64,000 nt of DNA from Bacteroidales bacterium. Lineage in GTDB: Bacteria > Bacteroidota > Bacteroidia > Bacteroidales > UBA3824. Each line of letters begins with the position of its first letter. The stretch's first letter is position 1. The stretch spans positions 62,001 through 126,000 of the forward strand of contig JAEERW010000002.1 in assembly GCA_016286055.1 (NCBI GenBank). Direction: 5' to 3'. This document shows positions 34,921-44,362 of this stretch, in pieces. Both the position numbers and the translations under genes were made by a program. The notes below the pieces were generated by a model, which worked only from the letters and a program-made list of their open reading frames with translations, was not told the origin of the DNA and made no database searches.

Positions 34921-35706
34921 ATGAAAAAAATAGTAGCAATATTAACAATGATGATTCTCGCCGCTCAGGTTTTTGGCGCAGGCACAAGATCAAGTAAGCC
35001 TCGCGACCTTATAACAGTAGAGCGCACAGTTGCTAAGTTCGACAGAATCAAAGTTGCCGGTCCAGTAGAACTTACTATAGTAACTGGCAAAGAACAGAAG
35101 GTGACTATTACCTGCGATTCCAAAAATCTGCACGCAGTAGAAACCACAGTCCACAATGGAGAACTCAACATAGCGGTAACAGGTGTTATAAAATTAAAAA
35201 ACATCTCTGAATCATACAAAGTAGAAGTATGGGTTGAGGATTTAAAACAATTGACGGCAGCAGGTTTGTCAAACGTAATTTTCCCAGAGAAAACCGTCGT
35301 TGAAAACTTTTCGATAACCTCATCAGGTGTGTCAAAAACCACATTTGCCGACTTAGAGGCATCTGGAAGGCTGTCGGTAGAAATCAATGGTGCAAGCCGC
35401 ATCGATATCAACGGACAAGCCAACCGTGCAATATTTGAAGGAACTGGCGCTTGCAACATATCTTTTACAGGCAAAGCTACCTCTATTTCACTTGAAATAT
35501 CGGGAGCAGGAAAGTCAACAATTGCTGCCGAAACCGAACAACTGGACATTGAGGCATCAGGAGCCTGCAAAGTTACGCTCTCAGGAAGTACAAAATCATT
35601 AAGGCTGGAGGCTTCGGGTGCAACATCGGTAAAATCCGAAAAGTTCAAAGCCGACAACCGACAGGTTAGTTTCTCCGGCGCTGCAAAAATTACAATAGTA
35701 GATTAA
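34921..35706 (+). CDS. DUF2807 (head GIN domain) secreted protein
   Basis: A 261-residue protein starting MKKIVAILTMMILAAQVFGA, with the signal peptide cut near residue 20. A frame that begins 14 codons earlier has no signal peptide at its start, so I use the ATG at 34921. The body is the DUF2807 pattern: TVAKFDRIKVAGPVELTIVT, then recurring GA/GV-S turns (ASGVSKTTF, INGASRIDI, GTGACNISF, SGAGKSTI, ASGACKVTL, ASGATSVKS) about 20 residues apart, which form a right-handed parallel beta-helix. It is followed by a related gene after 40 bases. It diverges from the TPR regulator. Confidence 0.85.
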   Translation: MKKIVAILTMMILAAQVFGAGTRSSKPRDLITVERTVAKFDRIKVAGPVELTIVTGKEQKVTITCDSKNLHAVETTVHNGELNIAVTGVIKLKNISESYKVEVWVEDLKQLTAAGLSNVIFPEKTVVENFSITSSGVSKTTFADLEASGRLSVEINGASRIDINGQANRAIFEGTGACNISFTGKATSISLEISGAGKSTIAAETEQLDIEASGACKVTLSGSTKSLRLEASGATSVKSEKFKADNRQVSFSGAAKITIVD

Positions 35707-35746
35707 AAAATAAATAAATTATAAACATATAAAACACAAAACGATT

Positions 35747-36454
35747 ATGAAACTACTTACATTATTAGCTGGATTGTTATTGTCAGCAACAACAGCATTA
35801 TCTTGCACAGATCCAAACACTTTCGTAACAGAGACACGCAATTTGGACAAATTTGACAAAATCACAGTTGCCGCACCTGTAGAGGTTAACATCACTTGCG
35901 GACAAAAACAAGCGTTAACCATAACAAGCGACGACAAATCTATCGCAAGAGTGATTACAGAAGTTATTGACGGAGAACTCATCATTAAAGTTGATGATCA
36001 CCACAAACGCATCAGCACAAAAACAAAAATCGACATTTGCGTAGAATCGCTCAACTCTCTCCGTGCAAGTGGCGCATGCGATGTAAACATTCCGCAATAC
36101 ACTTTCTGCGAAGATTTTGAACTGCGTGTAAGCGGTGCAAGCGATGTTTTGATTGGTAACCTCGAAGTTAAAGGCTCTTTAAACGCACAAATAAGCGGAG
36201 CAAGCGACTTAGACATTATTTTCAAGGCAGGCAAATCGATATTCCAAGTTTCTGGTGCCAGCGATGTAGACATCGACCACATCGACGCAGAAGAAATTGA
36301 AGTAATAGCTTCGGGAGCAAGCGACGTTGACATTCGCGGAAAGGTTGACAACCTAATTATCAACGCATCAGGTGCATCCGAAATAAACCTTCGCCATCTA
36401 ACATTCAACAACCGTGAAATTCACTCCTCTGGAGCAAGCGACGTAGATTTTTAA
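35747..36454 (+). CDS. DUF2807 (head GIN domain) secreted protein, second copy
   Basis: A 235-residue paralogue of the preceding protein. The signal peptide (1-19) ends TALSC, a possible lipobox. The body opens NLDKFDKITVAAPVEVNITC and then carries a very regular series of GASD turns (at about residues 104, 128, 148, 167, 186, 205 and 231), each followed by V/L-D/N-I and a strand, giving a beta-helix with repeated acidic corners. The Asp ladder may bind metal ions; that is inference. It is probably co-transcribed with the first copy. Confidence 0.85.
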   Translation: MKLLTLLAGLLLSATTALSCTDPNTFVTETRNLDKFDKITVAAPVEVNITCGQKQALTITSDDKSIARVITEVIDGELIIKVDDHHKRISTKTKIDICVESLNSLRASGACDVNIPQYTFCEDFELRVSGASDVLIGNLEVKGSLNAQISGASDLDIIFKAGKSIFQVSGASDVDIDHIDAEEIEVIASGASDVDIRGKVDNLIINASGASEINLRHLTFNNREIHSSGASDVDF

Positions 36455-36555
36455 ACCTCTATGAAAAAATCTCAAAGAAATTATACACTATTTTTTGACA
36501 TCTTTATCAGATATATCCATATCTAATTCTTTCCAAACATTATAACACATTTTCT

Positions 36556-38844
36556 ATGAAAACCATATTAGCATTAGTATTTACACTGATGTCGCTCTCA
36601 GTGTGCGCTCAGTCTGCCAAAATTTCAGGTGTAATTGCCGGAAACGACGGAAAACCGATCTCTTTTGTTTCGGTTGCCGAAAAAGGAACAACCAATGGAA
36701 CCATCTCTGACTCAGAGGGTAACTTCATTATCAAGGTAAAACAACTGCCCGCAACTTTATATTTTAGCTGTTTAGGATATGAACCGCAAGAATATCAAGT
36801 TTCTTCTGAAAACACTAAAATTAATATAAAACTCGAAGAAGAAACCACTGAACTTTCAGAGGTGCAAGTAACAGCAAAACACGGCCGTAGCCGTACCGAC
36901 AACGTGATTATTGGTGTTGAAAACATTCAAATGTCGGAGATGGCAAAAGTGCCCGCTCTTATGGGCGAGAGGGATGTGATAAAATCCATTCAACTCTTGC
37001 CCGGCATCAAGAGCGAGGGCGACGGTTCATGCGGCTTCCAAGTTCGCGGAGGCACAGCTGCTCAAAACCTTATCCTCATCGACAACGCTCCTATCTACAA
37101 CGCCGGTCACCTTATGGGCGTATTCTCTACCTTCAACGACGAGGCTCTTACCAACGCTTCGCTATACAAAGGTGCAATTCCAGCTCAGTTTGGCGATGCT
37201 TCTTAATCGGTGTTTGACATAAAAACACGCAGCGGTAATATGGAGCACATTGGATTAAACGCTTCTATTGGCTTGCTATCGTCAAAATTTGCATTCGATG
37301 GACCTATTATCAAAGACAAAGCTTCGTTTTTCTTGGCTGCACGCCGTACTTATTTCGAACTTTTCTTGAAACCAACAGAAAAATATGGCGACAAGGTGTT
37401 AAACTTCTATGATGTTAACTCAAAAATAACTGTAAAACCTTCCAAAAATGGAACATTGAACCTTATGTTTTTCCGCGGACGCGACAATATGGAAATGGAC
37501 AACCATATTGCTGAAGTTCACTGGGGCAACACTGCTGCCGCCGCCGACTATAAACACAATTTTGGTAGATCGTTCAGCGCAAAAACTTCGATTGTGTACA
37601 GCAACTATGATTTTGTTGAATCAATGGACGTTCTTAAGGTGAGAGAGAGTTTCGATGGATACCTAAGACACCAAATTGCAAGAGAAGACATTGCTCTTAC
37701 ACCTTCCGAATATCAAAAAATTAACTTAGGTTTTCAGTTCGACCATATCGACCTCAAATCTGGTGAACTAAAAGCAAGCAACGGCCTTATCGAAAAAGAA
37801 AACCGCAACGGTGACGAAATATCTTTCTGGGCTGGCGAAGACATCAAAACCAATTTCGGACTTGAAGTTTCGTTCGGTGCTCGTGGAGTGATTTTCAATG
37901 CGTTAGGCGGTAATCCTTATTACAATCTCGATGCCGACGGCTTAATTACCGACACCCTTTTCTATGGCAAAGGAAAATTGGTAAAACGCTACTTCGGTTT
38001 AGAACCACGCCTCAGCATGAAGTACGAACTATCAGAACATCAGAGCATTAAAGCAGGATACTGCCGCACTTCGCAGCACATTCAGAATATATTAAACAAC
38101 GGAATGTCGTCTCCAATAGGTCGCTCTGTACTTTCAAGCAACATTATCAAACCGCAAACCGCCGACCAAATCAGCATAGGATATATGGCTGAAACAAAAA
38201 GCAAAACATACGAATTTTCTGTGGAAGCTTACTACAAAAACATCGAAAACGTGTACGACTACAAAGACGGGAAAAACCTCGTTTCGGCCATCGAGATGGA
38301 GAGCCTACTGCTCAACGGCAAAGGAAGAGCTTACGGAGTGGAACTATACGCTAAGAAAAACCTCGGCAATTTTACTGGATGGGTTTCGTACACACTTTCT
38401 TGGGCTGAAAACAAAATCGACGGACTCAACAACAACGAATGGTATACAGCATCAAACGACCGCCGTCACGACATTTCTATCGTAGGTATGTACAAAATCA
38501 ACCACAAGTGGGACCTCTCCGCAACTTGGGTATACACTTCTGGTCAGGCTCTTACAGCTCCGAGCTCAAAATACGACATCGACGAGTGGACTCATTACTA
38601 CTATGCTGAGCACAACGGTTATAGAGCTCCTGCTTATCACAGATTAGATGTTGGCATCAACAACACAAAAGAACGTCCTAAATATACTAGAATCTGGAGC
38701 TTCGGTGTTTACAACCTCTACAACCATTACAACCCTTACTTGATAACTTTTGAAAACGACGATGAAACTGAAACAGGAACAAAAACCGTTCAAACATCTC
38801 TCTTCGGTCTAATTCCGTCGGTAACATATACTATCAAATTCTAA
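36556..38844 (+). pseudogene. TonB-dependent receptor interrupted by one in-frame stop codon
   Basis: A single frame of 763 codons broken only by TAA at 37204-37206 (codon 217). Residues 1-20 are a signal peptide (SVCAQ), ~21-100 a CarboxypepD_reg-like domain (ISGVIAGNDGKPISFVSV), and ~115-240 the plug (DVIKSIQLLPGIKSEGDGSCGFQVRGG; FNDEALTNASLYKGAIPAQFG). The barrel follows to the C-terminal ending VTYTIKF. The stop falls in the conserved SSV(F/L)DIKTR segment at the plug's end; TCA (Ser) to TAA is a one-base change. Everything after it is intact with no other lesion, so the mutation is recent, an assembly error or tolerated. A DUF4249 partner gene follows. Confidence 0.85.
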
Positions 38845-38880
38845 TAATTGGTAATTGAAAATCTAAAAAACAAAACAACA

Positions 38881-39675
38881 ATGAAAAAAATTATATACAT
38901 ATTAGCAATTGCAAGCACTTTGGTTTCATGCACAAAAGAGATAGAACTCGACTATAATGACATTGATCCGATACCCGTAATTGAGGGACACCTTACTCCT
39001 GAATATGCCGAGGTAAAAATCACCAACACCCGCAACATGGACGACTCTACCAAAACAGCCGGCATAAGGGTTGACGATGTAAGAATTATATCACCCGACG
39101 GCACCGAAACTCCTTTGAAATACCAACAAGACGGCTGCTATCGTCCTGACAATAAAATAGAAACAAAAACAGGCGAAACATACAACCTCAAAGTTACTAT
39201 CAACGGTGTGGAATATCTTGGGTCTTCAACTCTGATGACCAAGATAGAAATAACTGAGCCACAATTTTTATGGGCAAACCTTATGGACTGGATGCAGATT
39301 TTAGAATTTGAAACCACCAATATTCCAGAAGGTTACGAGGCTTATGGCTGGGCTCGAATTCATAAAAACGGTGAAATATATTTTTCAGATGCTGGCAAAT
39401 GCAAGGGTGATTCTCCGTTCGACATTGGTCTCTACTACGACAGCAATATGGAAAACGACGAAGAAGCCATACTACACAACGGCGACATCATCAAATTGGA
39501 ATTCCGCACTATCGACGAAAAAACATACCACTATCTTGCAGAATATAATCAAACCAATAATAACCCGAAACAGTTTTTCACACCATCGGTAGAAGGCAAA
39601 GTGTGCTTAGGTTTCTTCGCTGTGTACGATAGTGTTAAATTTGAAACTGTATACCAAAAAACCGAACACGAATAG
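38881..39675 (+). CDS. DUF4249 lipoprotein, partner of the TonB-dependent receptor
   Basis: A 264-residue protein starting MKKIIYILAIASTLVSC, a lipoprotein signal with Cys17; an in-frame start 11 codons upstream would put charged residues before the signal. The DUF4249 pattern follows: IPVIEGHLTPEYAEVKITNT near the start, then VDDVRIISPDGTETPLKY and TGETYNLKVTINGVEYLG. Such proteins are usually coded directly after a TonB-dependent receptor and probably cap it on the cell surface, as SusD does for SusC. It ends before a bidirectional terminator. Confidence 0.85.
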   Translation: MKKIIYILAIASTLVSCTKEIELDYNDIDPIPVIEGHLTPEYAEVKITNTRNMDDSTKTAGIRVDDVRIISPDGTETPLKYQQDGCYRPDNKIETKTGETYNLKVTINGVEYLGSSTLMTKIEITEPQFLWANLMDWMQILEFETTNIPEGYEAYGWARIHKNGEIYFSDAGKCKGDSPFDIGLYYDSNMENDEEAILHNGDIIKLEFRTIDEKTYHYLAEYNQTNNNPKQFFTPSVEGKVCLGFFAVYDSVKFETVYQKTEHE

Positions 39676-39715
39676 ACACATAATAAACAACAGATATTTA
39701 CAGTATTACTTTTTT

Positions 39716-39752
39716 TAAAAACAAAGGGGAATAAAAATTCCCCTTTGTTTTT
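39716..39752. terminator. Bidirectional terminator
   Basis: A 12-bp perfect stem ACAAAGGGGAAT/ATTCCCCTTTGT with an AAAA loop, A-rich before and T-rich after. It lies between the convergent DUF4249 gene and the GH43-like gene, and can end both transcripts. Confidence 0.9.
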
Positions 39753-39778
39753 ATTATAGATTTGATTATCATAATCAG

Positions 39779-41446
39779 CTATTCTCCAAACACAAAGCTT
39801 TCAAATGTACAAACGGATTTTCCTTCTTTAGGTGACGAAACTACAAAGAATAACGCATGCTTACCAGAGATATTAGCCAATTGAGGCAATTCTACCGACA
39901 TCTGTGTAAGCACCTTGGGCATTTGAGGAGTTATCTCTATACTACCTATGCATCTGCCACCGTCAAACGTCCACGGACGGTCGATACAAATATCGATATT
40001 ACCCTCTATTCCTTGTGGTATAAGATTGATATACAATCGTATATCTTTTTTACCTTTTGCCTTGGAAAAATTAAAATATTTATAACCGACTATAGAACCA
40101 TCGGTATTATTCACCACGGGATTGATATTGTTTTTTAAAGCGTAAGGTTCTGTTAAATTGGTTTCAGTGCCGTATGCCGAAGCGATATACGAACCATAGA
40201 ACACATTGTTTGGCCATTCATGTTCAGCCCTTTTAGGCCCAGTATACCAGCAAGCGATTCCAGCAGGATGCCATTGAAATGGATCAAGACCCTCTGTCAT
40301 AAAGCCTTCAGAAGTGTATTCGCCCTCTGAAATCACCACTCTGCCTCCTTCGCCCTCTTCTACTTTAACAGTAATTGGGGCAACCATAGCCTGACGGGCA
40401 TATTCGTCTAAGCCTGTTTGACGGTGGTAAAAAACCCACCACTGACCATTGATTTCGCAAATACTTCCATGAGTATTGCCGTTAACTGTGGCGGATTCGA
40501 TAATAGAGCCGTCATCAGCTCTTTCGCGGGCACGTCCGTCGATAATAGTACCACCATAGGTCCATGGACCAAGCGGATGGTCGCTATATGCGTATGCGAG
40601 AGTGTAATTTGATTCGGGCAATCCAAAATTGCCGTCAGCGGTCCACCTGCTGTATACAAACACATATTTATCCTTGATTTTGCGGATCGATGATGCTTCA
40701 AAAAACCTAAACAACTTGTCTTTCTGGTATCCTGGAATCATATCCTCAATAATCTGAGTGCCTTTTTTCACAGTTGCCATAGTTTCGGGGTCTAGTTCGG
40801 CGGCATAAGAGCGGCGGAATCCCCAATAGCCGTACACGCGTCCATCGTCGTCTACAAACACAGCGGGGTCAAATTCTAAAACACCTATTGTTTTGTTGGG
40901 ATTGTTAGGGTTCCAGTTGCAAACTTCGAACGGTCCGTCGGGACGTTTGCTCTTGGCTACCATTCCGTTACGTCCAGATTCTTGGTTGTTGGGATAGAGA
41001 TAATAGGTTTTGGTGCTGTCGCTTTCTATCTTTACAGCAACGTCGGGAGCGTAAAGCATATCGGCGGTTTGCTGTTCTTTGCCTTTGCCATTTTTATCCA
41101 CCTTAAAAATAACGCCATCATAGCGCCAATTGTTAAGGCTGTCGACAGGAGCCGACCATACCACTTGATTGCGACCACAGTAGTTAGAAATCTCGATATC
41201 GTGAGAACCATAAAGATACACGCGGTATTTACCGGGATTGTCAGGGTCTTCAAATACGTAAGGTTCGCCGTCGGGGATATGTTCCCACAAAGGCATAAAC
41301 GGGTTGCCGATAACTTCGAAATTGTCAGGCGTAGGAATCACTTTATTTTCAGACCCGCCGCACGACTGCATAGTACACAAAGCAACTGCAGTTAATGCCA
41401 AGCCGCAATTGTATCTATTCATCATTTTTATTGGTTGTAACTTCAT
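39779..41446 (-). CDS. GH43-like glycoside hydrolase lipoprotein
   Basis: A 555-residue protein; the start may also be codon 8 or 9. The signal peptide ends in the lipobox TMQSC. Residues ~45-350 form a five-bladed propeller of family 43 type. GEPYVFEDPDN carries the putative base Asp, EFDPAVFVDDDGRVYGYWG the second Asp, and RFFEASSIRKI the putative acid Glu. The last ~150 residues look like a carbohydrate-binding beta-sandwich (YKYFNFSKAKGKKDIRLYIN). It probably acts on arabinose- or xylose-containing glycans at the surface. It stands alone, not in a polysaccharide utilisation locus. Confidence 0.82.
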   Translation of the reverse strand: MKLQPIKMMNRYNCGLALTAVALCTMQSCGGSENKVIPTPDNFEVIGNPFMPLWEHIPDGEPYVFEDPDNPGKYRVYLYGSHDIEISNYCGRNQVVWSAPVDSLNNWRYDGVIFKVDKNGKGKEQQTADMLYAPDVAVKIESDSTKTYYLYPNNQESGRNGMVAKSKRPDGPFEVCNWNPNNPNKTIGVLEFDPAVFVDDDGRVYGYWGFRRSYAAELDPETMATVKKGTQIIEDMIPGYQKDKLFRFFEASSIRKIKDKYVFVYSRWTADGNFGLPESNYTLAYAYSDHPLGPWTYGGTIIDGRARERADDGSIIESATVNGNTHGSICEINGQWWVFYHRQTGLDEYARQAMVAPITVKVEEGEGGRVVISEGEYTSEGFMTEGLDPFQWHPAGIACWYTGPKRAEHEWPNNVFYGSYIASAYGTETNLTEPYALKNNINPVVNNTDGSIVGYKYFNFSKAKGKKDIRLYINLIPQGIEGNIDICIDRPWTFDGGRCIGSIEITPQMPKVLTQMSVELPQLANISGKHALFFVVSSPKEGKSVCTFESFVFGE

Positions 41447-41466
41447 AACTTATGATAATTAAAATG

Positions 41467-41934
41467 TTAAACAATCCGTTTTTTCCCGAAAAAGGTCTTC
41501 ATAAGAGAGGAGCACTCATTTTCCAAAACACCACCAACAACCTCAGTTTTAGGATGTAGTATTTTAATAGAATCATCTGACAAAGAGTTTTGAAAACGCA
41601 TATAGCCTTTCTTTGGGTCAGAAGCACCGTAGACGATTCGCGAAATCTGCGACCACGCCAAAGCACCAGCGCACATTAGGCACGGTTCAAGGGTAACATA
41701 TAGCGTAGCACCGGTAAGATACTTGCCGCCGCTGGCCGCCGTAGCCGCGGTAAGAGCCTGCATTTCGGCGTGCGCGGTAACGTCGTTGAGGTGTTCGGTG
41801 TAGTTATACGCTCGCGCCACAATTCGTCCGCCCGACACCACCACAGCGCCCACAGGTATCTCGTCTTGCTCAAAGGCTATCATTGCCTGTTCGAGCGCGG
41901 CTCGCATAAAACGCTCATCGTCGGTTTGTTCCAT
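41467..41934 (-). CDS. tadA: tRNA-specific adenosine deaminase TadA
   Basis: A 155-residue zinc deaminase that converts A34 to inosine in tRNA-Arg. It has the zinc/catalytic motif HAE (within DVTAHAEMQAL) and PCLMCAGAL with the two zinc Cys. Other conserved segments are IPVGAVVVSGGRIVARAYN and KKGYMRFQNSL. Length is normal. It starts 8 bases after the stop of the small secreted protein gene upstream. Confidence 0.93.
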   Translation of the reverse strand: MEQTDDERFMRAALEQAMIAFEQDEIPVGAVVVSGGRIVARAYNYTEHLNDVTAHAEMQALTAATAASGGKYLTGATLYVTLEPCLMCAGALAWSQISRIVYGASDPKKGYMRFQNSLSDDSIKILHPKTEVVGGVLENECSSLMKTFFGKKRIV

Positions 41935-41942
41935 ATTATCAA

Positions 41943-42368
41943 TTATTTAACCTCAACGGTAAGGTCTGTATCTACTTGTCCGAGGCGGTTGTTGTACTGA
42001 TAGCTAAAATATCCTGGCATTTGATATTTGCCAGCTGCCAATTTGCTGTCGGAAGAAAGATTGAATCTTAGTTCCACGTTGTTGCGGTCAACTGGAAGTT
42101 TGTACCATTGATATAGCACCTTGCCGTTTTCGTAATAGTAGTTGGCATTGTCAGAGCCGCCAGAAATTTCCTCAGGTGTAAACCCAGAAGGTATTTGAAT
42201 TTGGTACTGAGCAAAGCACGAAAGATCCAATTTAGAGATATTTACAGTAACGGTAAATTTTTCTCCCGCCTTAATTGTCTGAGCAGCTGACACCGAAGCG
42301 GTTGGCGATTGGGCATTTGCCATAAATGCCATAAGAACTAATGCAAATATAAAAAAAAGTTTCTTCAT
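41943..42368 (-). CDS. Small secreted beta-sandwich protein
   Basis: A 141-residue protein with a signal peptide (residues 1-19, MANAQ). The remaining ~120 residues read as one beta-sandwich domain: IKAGEKFTVTVNISKLDLS, IQIPSGFTPEEI, then a Tyr-rich final part. It resembles cohesin- or BatD-like immunoglobulin folds, but I would not assign a family. A TATCTTTA promoter-like element lies at 42402-42409 on the complement. tadA follows closely. Confidence 0.65.
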   Translation of the reverse strand: MKKLFFIFALVLMAFMANAQSPTASVSAAQTIKAGEKFTVTVNISKLDLSCFAQYQIQIPSGFTPEEISGGSDNANYYYENGKVLYQWYKLPVDRNNVELRFNLSSDSKLAAGKYQMPGYFSYQYNNRLGQVDTDLTVEVK

Positions 42369-42431
42369 ATTAATGATGTTTATGTTATTATGTTTATGCC
42401 GTAAAGATAGCGTTTTTTTTATAACCTACTA

Positions 42432-43457
42432 CTATTTGTAAAAATTCCTCACAAAACCAAACGTGTCGCCTTTTTTGCGTATCAGTCCGTGCCATACCGC
42501 CTTCAGGAATCCTAAGCCATAGGCTGTTAATTGTACATAAACAGCAATTACCGATAGCAACCCTACTTTAAAACCGTTTTGACGGGTAGAATCCACCAAC
42601 ACTATCAATGCAAAAAGCACCAACGGCGCCACACATATCAACGGTGCTATTATATTCTTGAATATCAACGCAGTAACCAATGCCGCCAAAATGCAAAAAA
42701 CATTACCCAACAAAAACAGCGATGGAAATGTGTGTATAAGCTTCAACGACCCTTTATGCCTGAGTTTCAAATTTATGCGCGCACAGCCTGAATTGAATAT
42801 CTGCTTAAAAAACTTTCTAAAATCTGTTCTGCGCTTATGATAAACAAAGGCGTCTTTAATTAGCTTTGTTGTATAACCTTGTTCTAATATCCTGAGAGTC
42901 ATATCGATATCCTCTCCAAACCGCATATTTGAAAACCCAGAAGTGTTTTCAAACACCTTGCGCGAAAATCCCATATTAAAACTTCTCGGATGAAATTTAC
43001 CAGCCTTCTCGCTTGCTCCGCGTATGCCGCCAGTAGAGAGTATCGAGGTCATAGCATAGCTAATAGCCTTTTGCACAGGTGTAAAAGTAGGTAATGCGGC
43101 ATCAGGTCCACCGTATGCGTCAACATATTCTGTTGTAAGACTTTCGGTAACAATCTTAACATAATCGGGAGGAATAATGCAGTCGCTGTCGAAAAAAACT
43201 ATATAATCGCCATCGCTACGTTCCGCACCGTAATTACGCGTAAGTCCAGGTCCTGAATTCTGCTTAAATAAATATTTTACATCAAGCTTATTAGAATATT
43301 TTTCTACAATATCTTTCGATGGCTTATCGCTGCCGTCTTCCACTACTATCACATCAAAATTATTAGATGTTTGTTTTTCAAGACTATCTAACAATTCGTC
43401 TATCTCATCAGGACGGTTATATAGAGGTATTACTATGCTTATTTTCGAATTATCCAT
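42432..43457 (-). CDS. Family 2 glycosyltransferase
   Basis: A 341-residue protein. The GT-A domain begins at once: ISIVIPLYNRPDEIDELLDS, then FDVIVVEDGSDKPS, then YIVFFDSDCIIPPDY with the DSD metal site, and GFSNMRFGEDIDMTLRI with the ED base motif. Two or three membrane helices follow at ~245-325 (LFLLGNVFCILAALVTALIF). Likely a lipid- or cell-wall-glycan transferase. Its start shares one base with the miaA stop. Confidence 0.88.
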   Translation of the reverse strand: MDNSKISIVIPLYNRPDEIDELLDSLEKQTSNNFDVIVVEDGSDKPSKDIVEKYSNKLDVKYLFKQNSGPGLTRNYGAERSDGDYIVFFDSDCIIPPDYVKIVTESLTTEYVDAYGGPDAALPTFTPVQKAISYAMTSILSTGGIRGASEKAGKFHPRSFNMGFSRKVFENTSGFSNMRFGEDIDMTLRILEQGYTTKLIKDAFVYHKRRTDFRKFFKQIFNSGCARINLKLRHKGSLKLIHTFPSLFLLGNVFCILAALVTALIFKNIIAPLICVAPLVLFALIVLVDSTRQNGFKVGLLSVIAVYVQLTAYGLGFLKAVWHGLIRKKGDTFGFVRNFYK

Positions 43458-44362
43458 TAGCCTAAAATTTTACAATTACAATAATTGATTATATCATCAA
43501 CCTTATCTGGCTGAAACCACACAATATTGTTGTCGCCGTTGAACCACGAAATCTGTTTGCGGGCATACCGGCGTGTGTTGCGTTTGATAAGTTCTACTGC
43601 GGTGCTGAGATCGGTTTTATTGTCAAAATAATCAAACAACTCTTTATAGCCCACAGTGTTGAGCGAATTAAGATGTTTCAATGGGTATAACGAGCGCGCC
43701 TCATCAACAAGCCCCTCGCCTATCATCTTGTCAACGCGCTGATTTATACGATTGTGCAGCACCTCCCGTGGCATATTCACGCCAATTTTAATGATATTAA
43801 AACTGCGCTGTTTGGTTTTGCCAGTGCGGAATGTAGAATAAGGTTTGCCAGTTTGAATACTCACTTCCAATGCTTTGATAATACGCTTGTGATTGTTTAG
43901 GTCGCATATTTTGTAATATTCTGGGTCGAGATTCAAAAGCATCTCTTGCAATGGCGCAATTCCCTCATTGTCAAACTTTTGCCAAAGGTTATTGCGAATT
44001 TCCATATCTGGGTCGGGAATTAGGTCAATACCGTTGCACACTGCATCTACATACATCATTGACCCACCGCACATTATCACGGTGTCGAATTTAGCAAACA
44101 GAGCCTTTTCGAGAAGGTTTATGACTTCTGTTTCGTACATAAAGGCATTGTAATAATCATGTACAGAGCGAGTTTGAATAAAGTAGTGTGGCACACGAAG
44201 CAACACCTCTTTGTCGGGAACAGCAGTTCCTATACGCATCTCCTTGAAAATCTGACGGCTATCGGCAGAAATAATCTCTGTGCTGTAATGTTCGGCAAGA
44301 TTCACCGCCAAATCGGTTTTGCCGCTCGCCGTAGGACCCGTTATTATAATAAGGTGTTTCAT
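43457..44362 (-). CDS. miaA: tRNA dimethylallyltransferase MiaA
   Basis: A 301-residue enzyme that adds an isopentenyl group to A37 of tRNAs reading UNN codons. The P-loop GPTASGKTDLA is at 8-18, followed by STEIISADSRQIFKEM and VIMCGGSMMYVDAVCNG. The C-terminal tRNA-binding segment contains NTVGYKELFDYFDN and IKRNTRRYARKQISWF. Normal length. It overlaps the permease gene by 4 bases (ATGA) and shares one base with the glycosyltransferase start. Confidence 0.96.
   Translation of the reverse strand: MKHLIIITGPTASGKTDLAVNLAEHYSTEIISADSRQIFKEMRIGTAVPDKEVLLRVPHYFIQTRSVHDYYNAFMYETEVINLLEKALFAKFDTVIMCGGSMMYVDAVCNGIDLIPDPDMEIRNNLWQKFDNEGIAPLQEMLLNLDPEYYKICDLNNHKRIIKALEVSIQTGKPYSTFRTGKTKQRSFNIIKIGVNMPREVLHNRINQRVDKMIGEGLVDEARSLYPLKHLNSLNTVGYKELFDYFDNKTDLSTAVELIKRNTRRYARKQISWFNGDNNIVWFQPDKVDDIINYCNCKILG

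Noticed and set aside
34965-35657. Open frame of 230 codons on the minus strand
   Set aside because: Antisense shadow of the repetitive DUF2807 gene.
37204-37206. TAA read as a sense codon (genetic code change)
   Set aside because: TAA is the normal stop of many genes in this window, including recA neighbours and the peptide genes.
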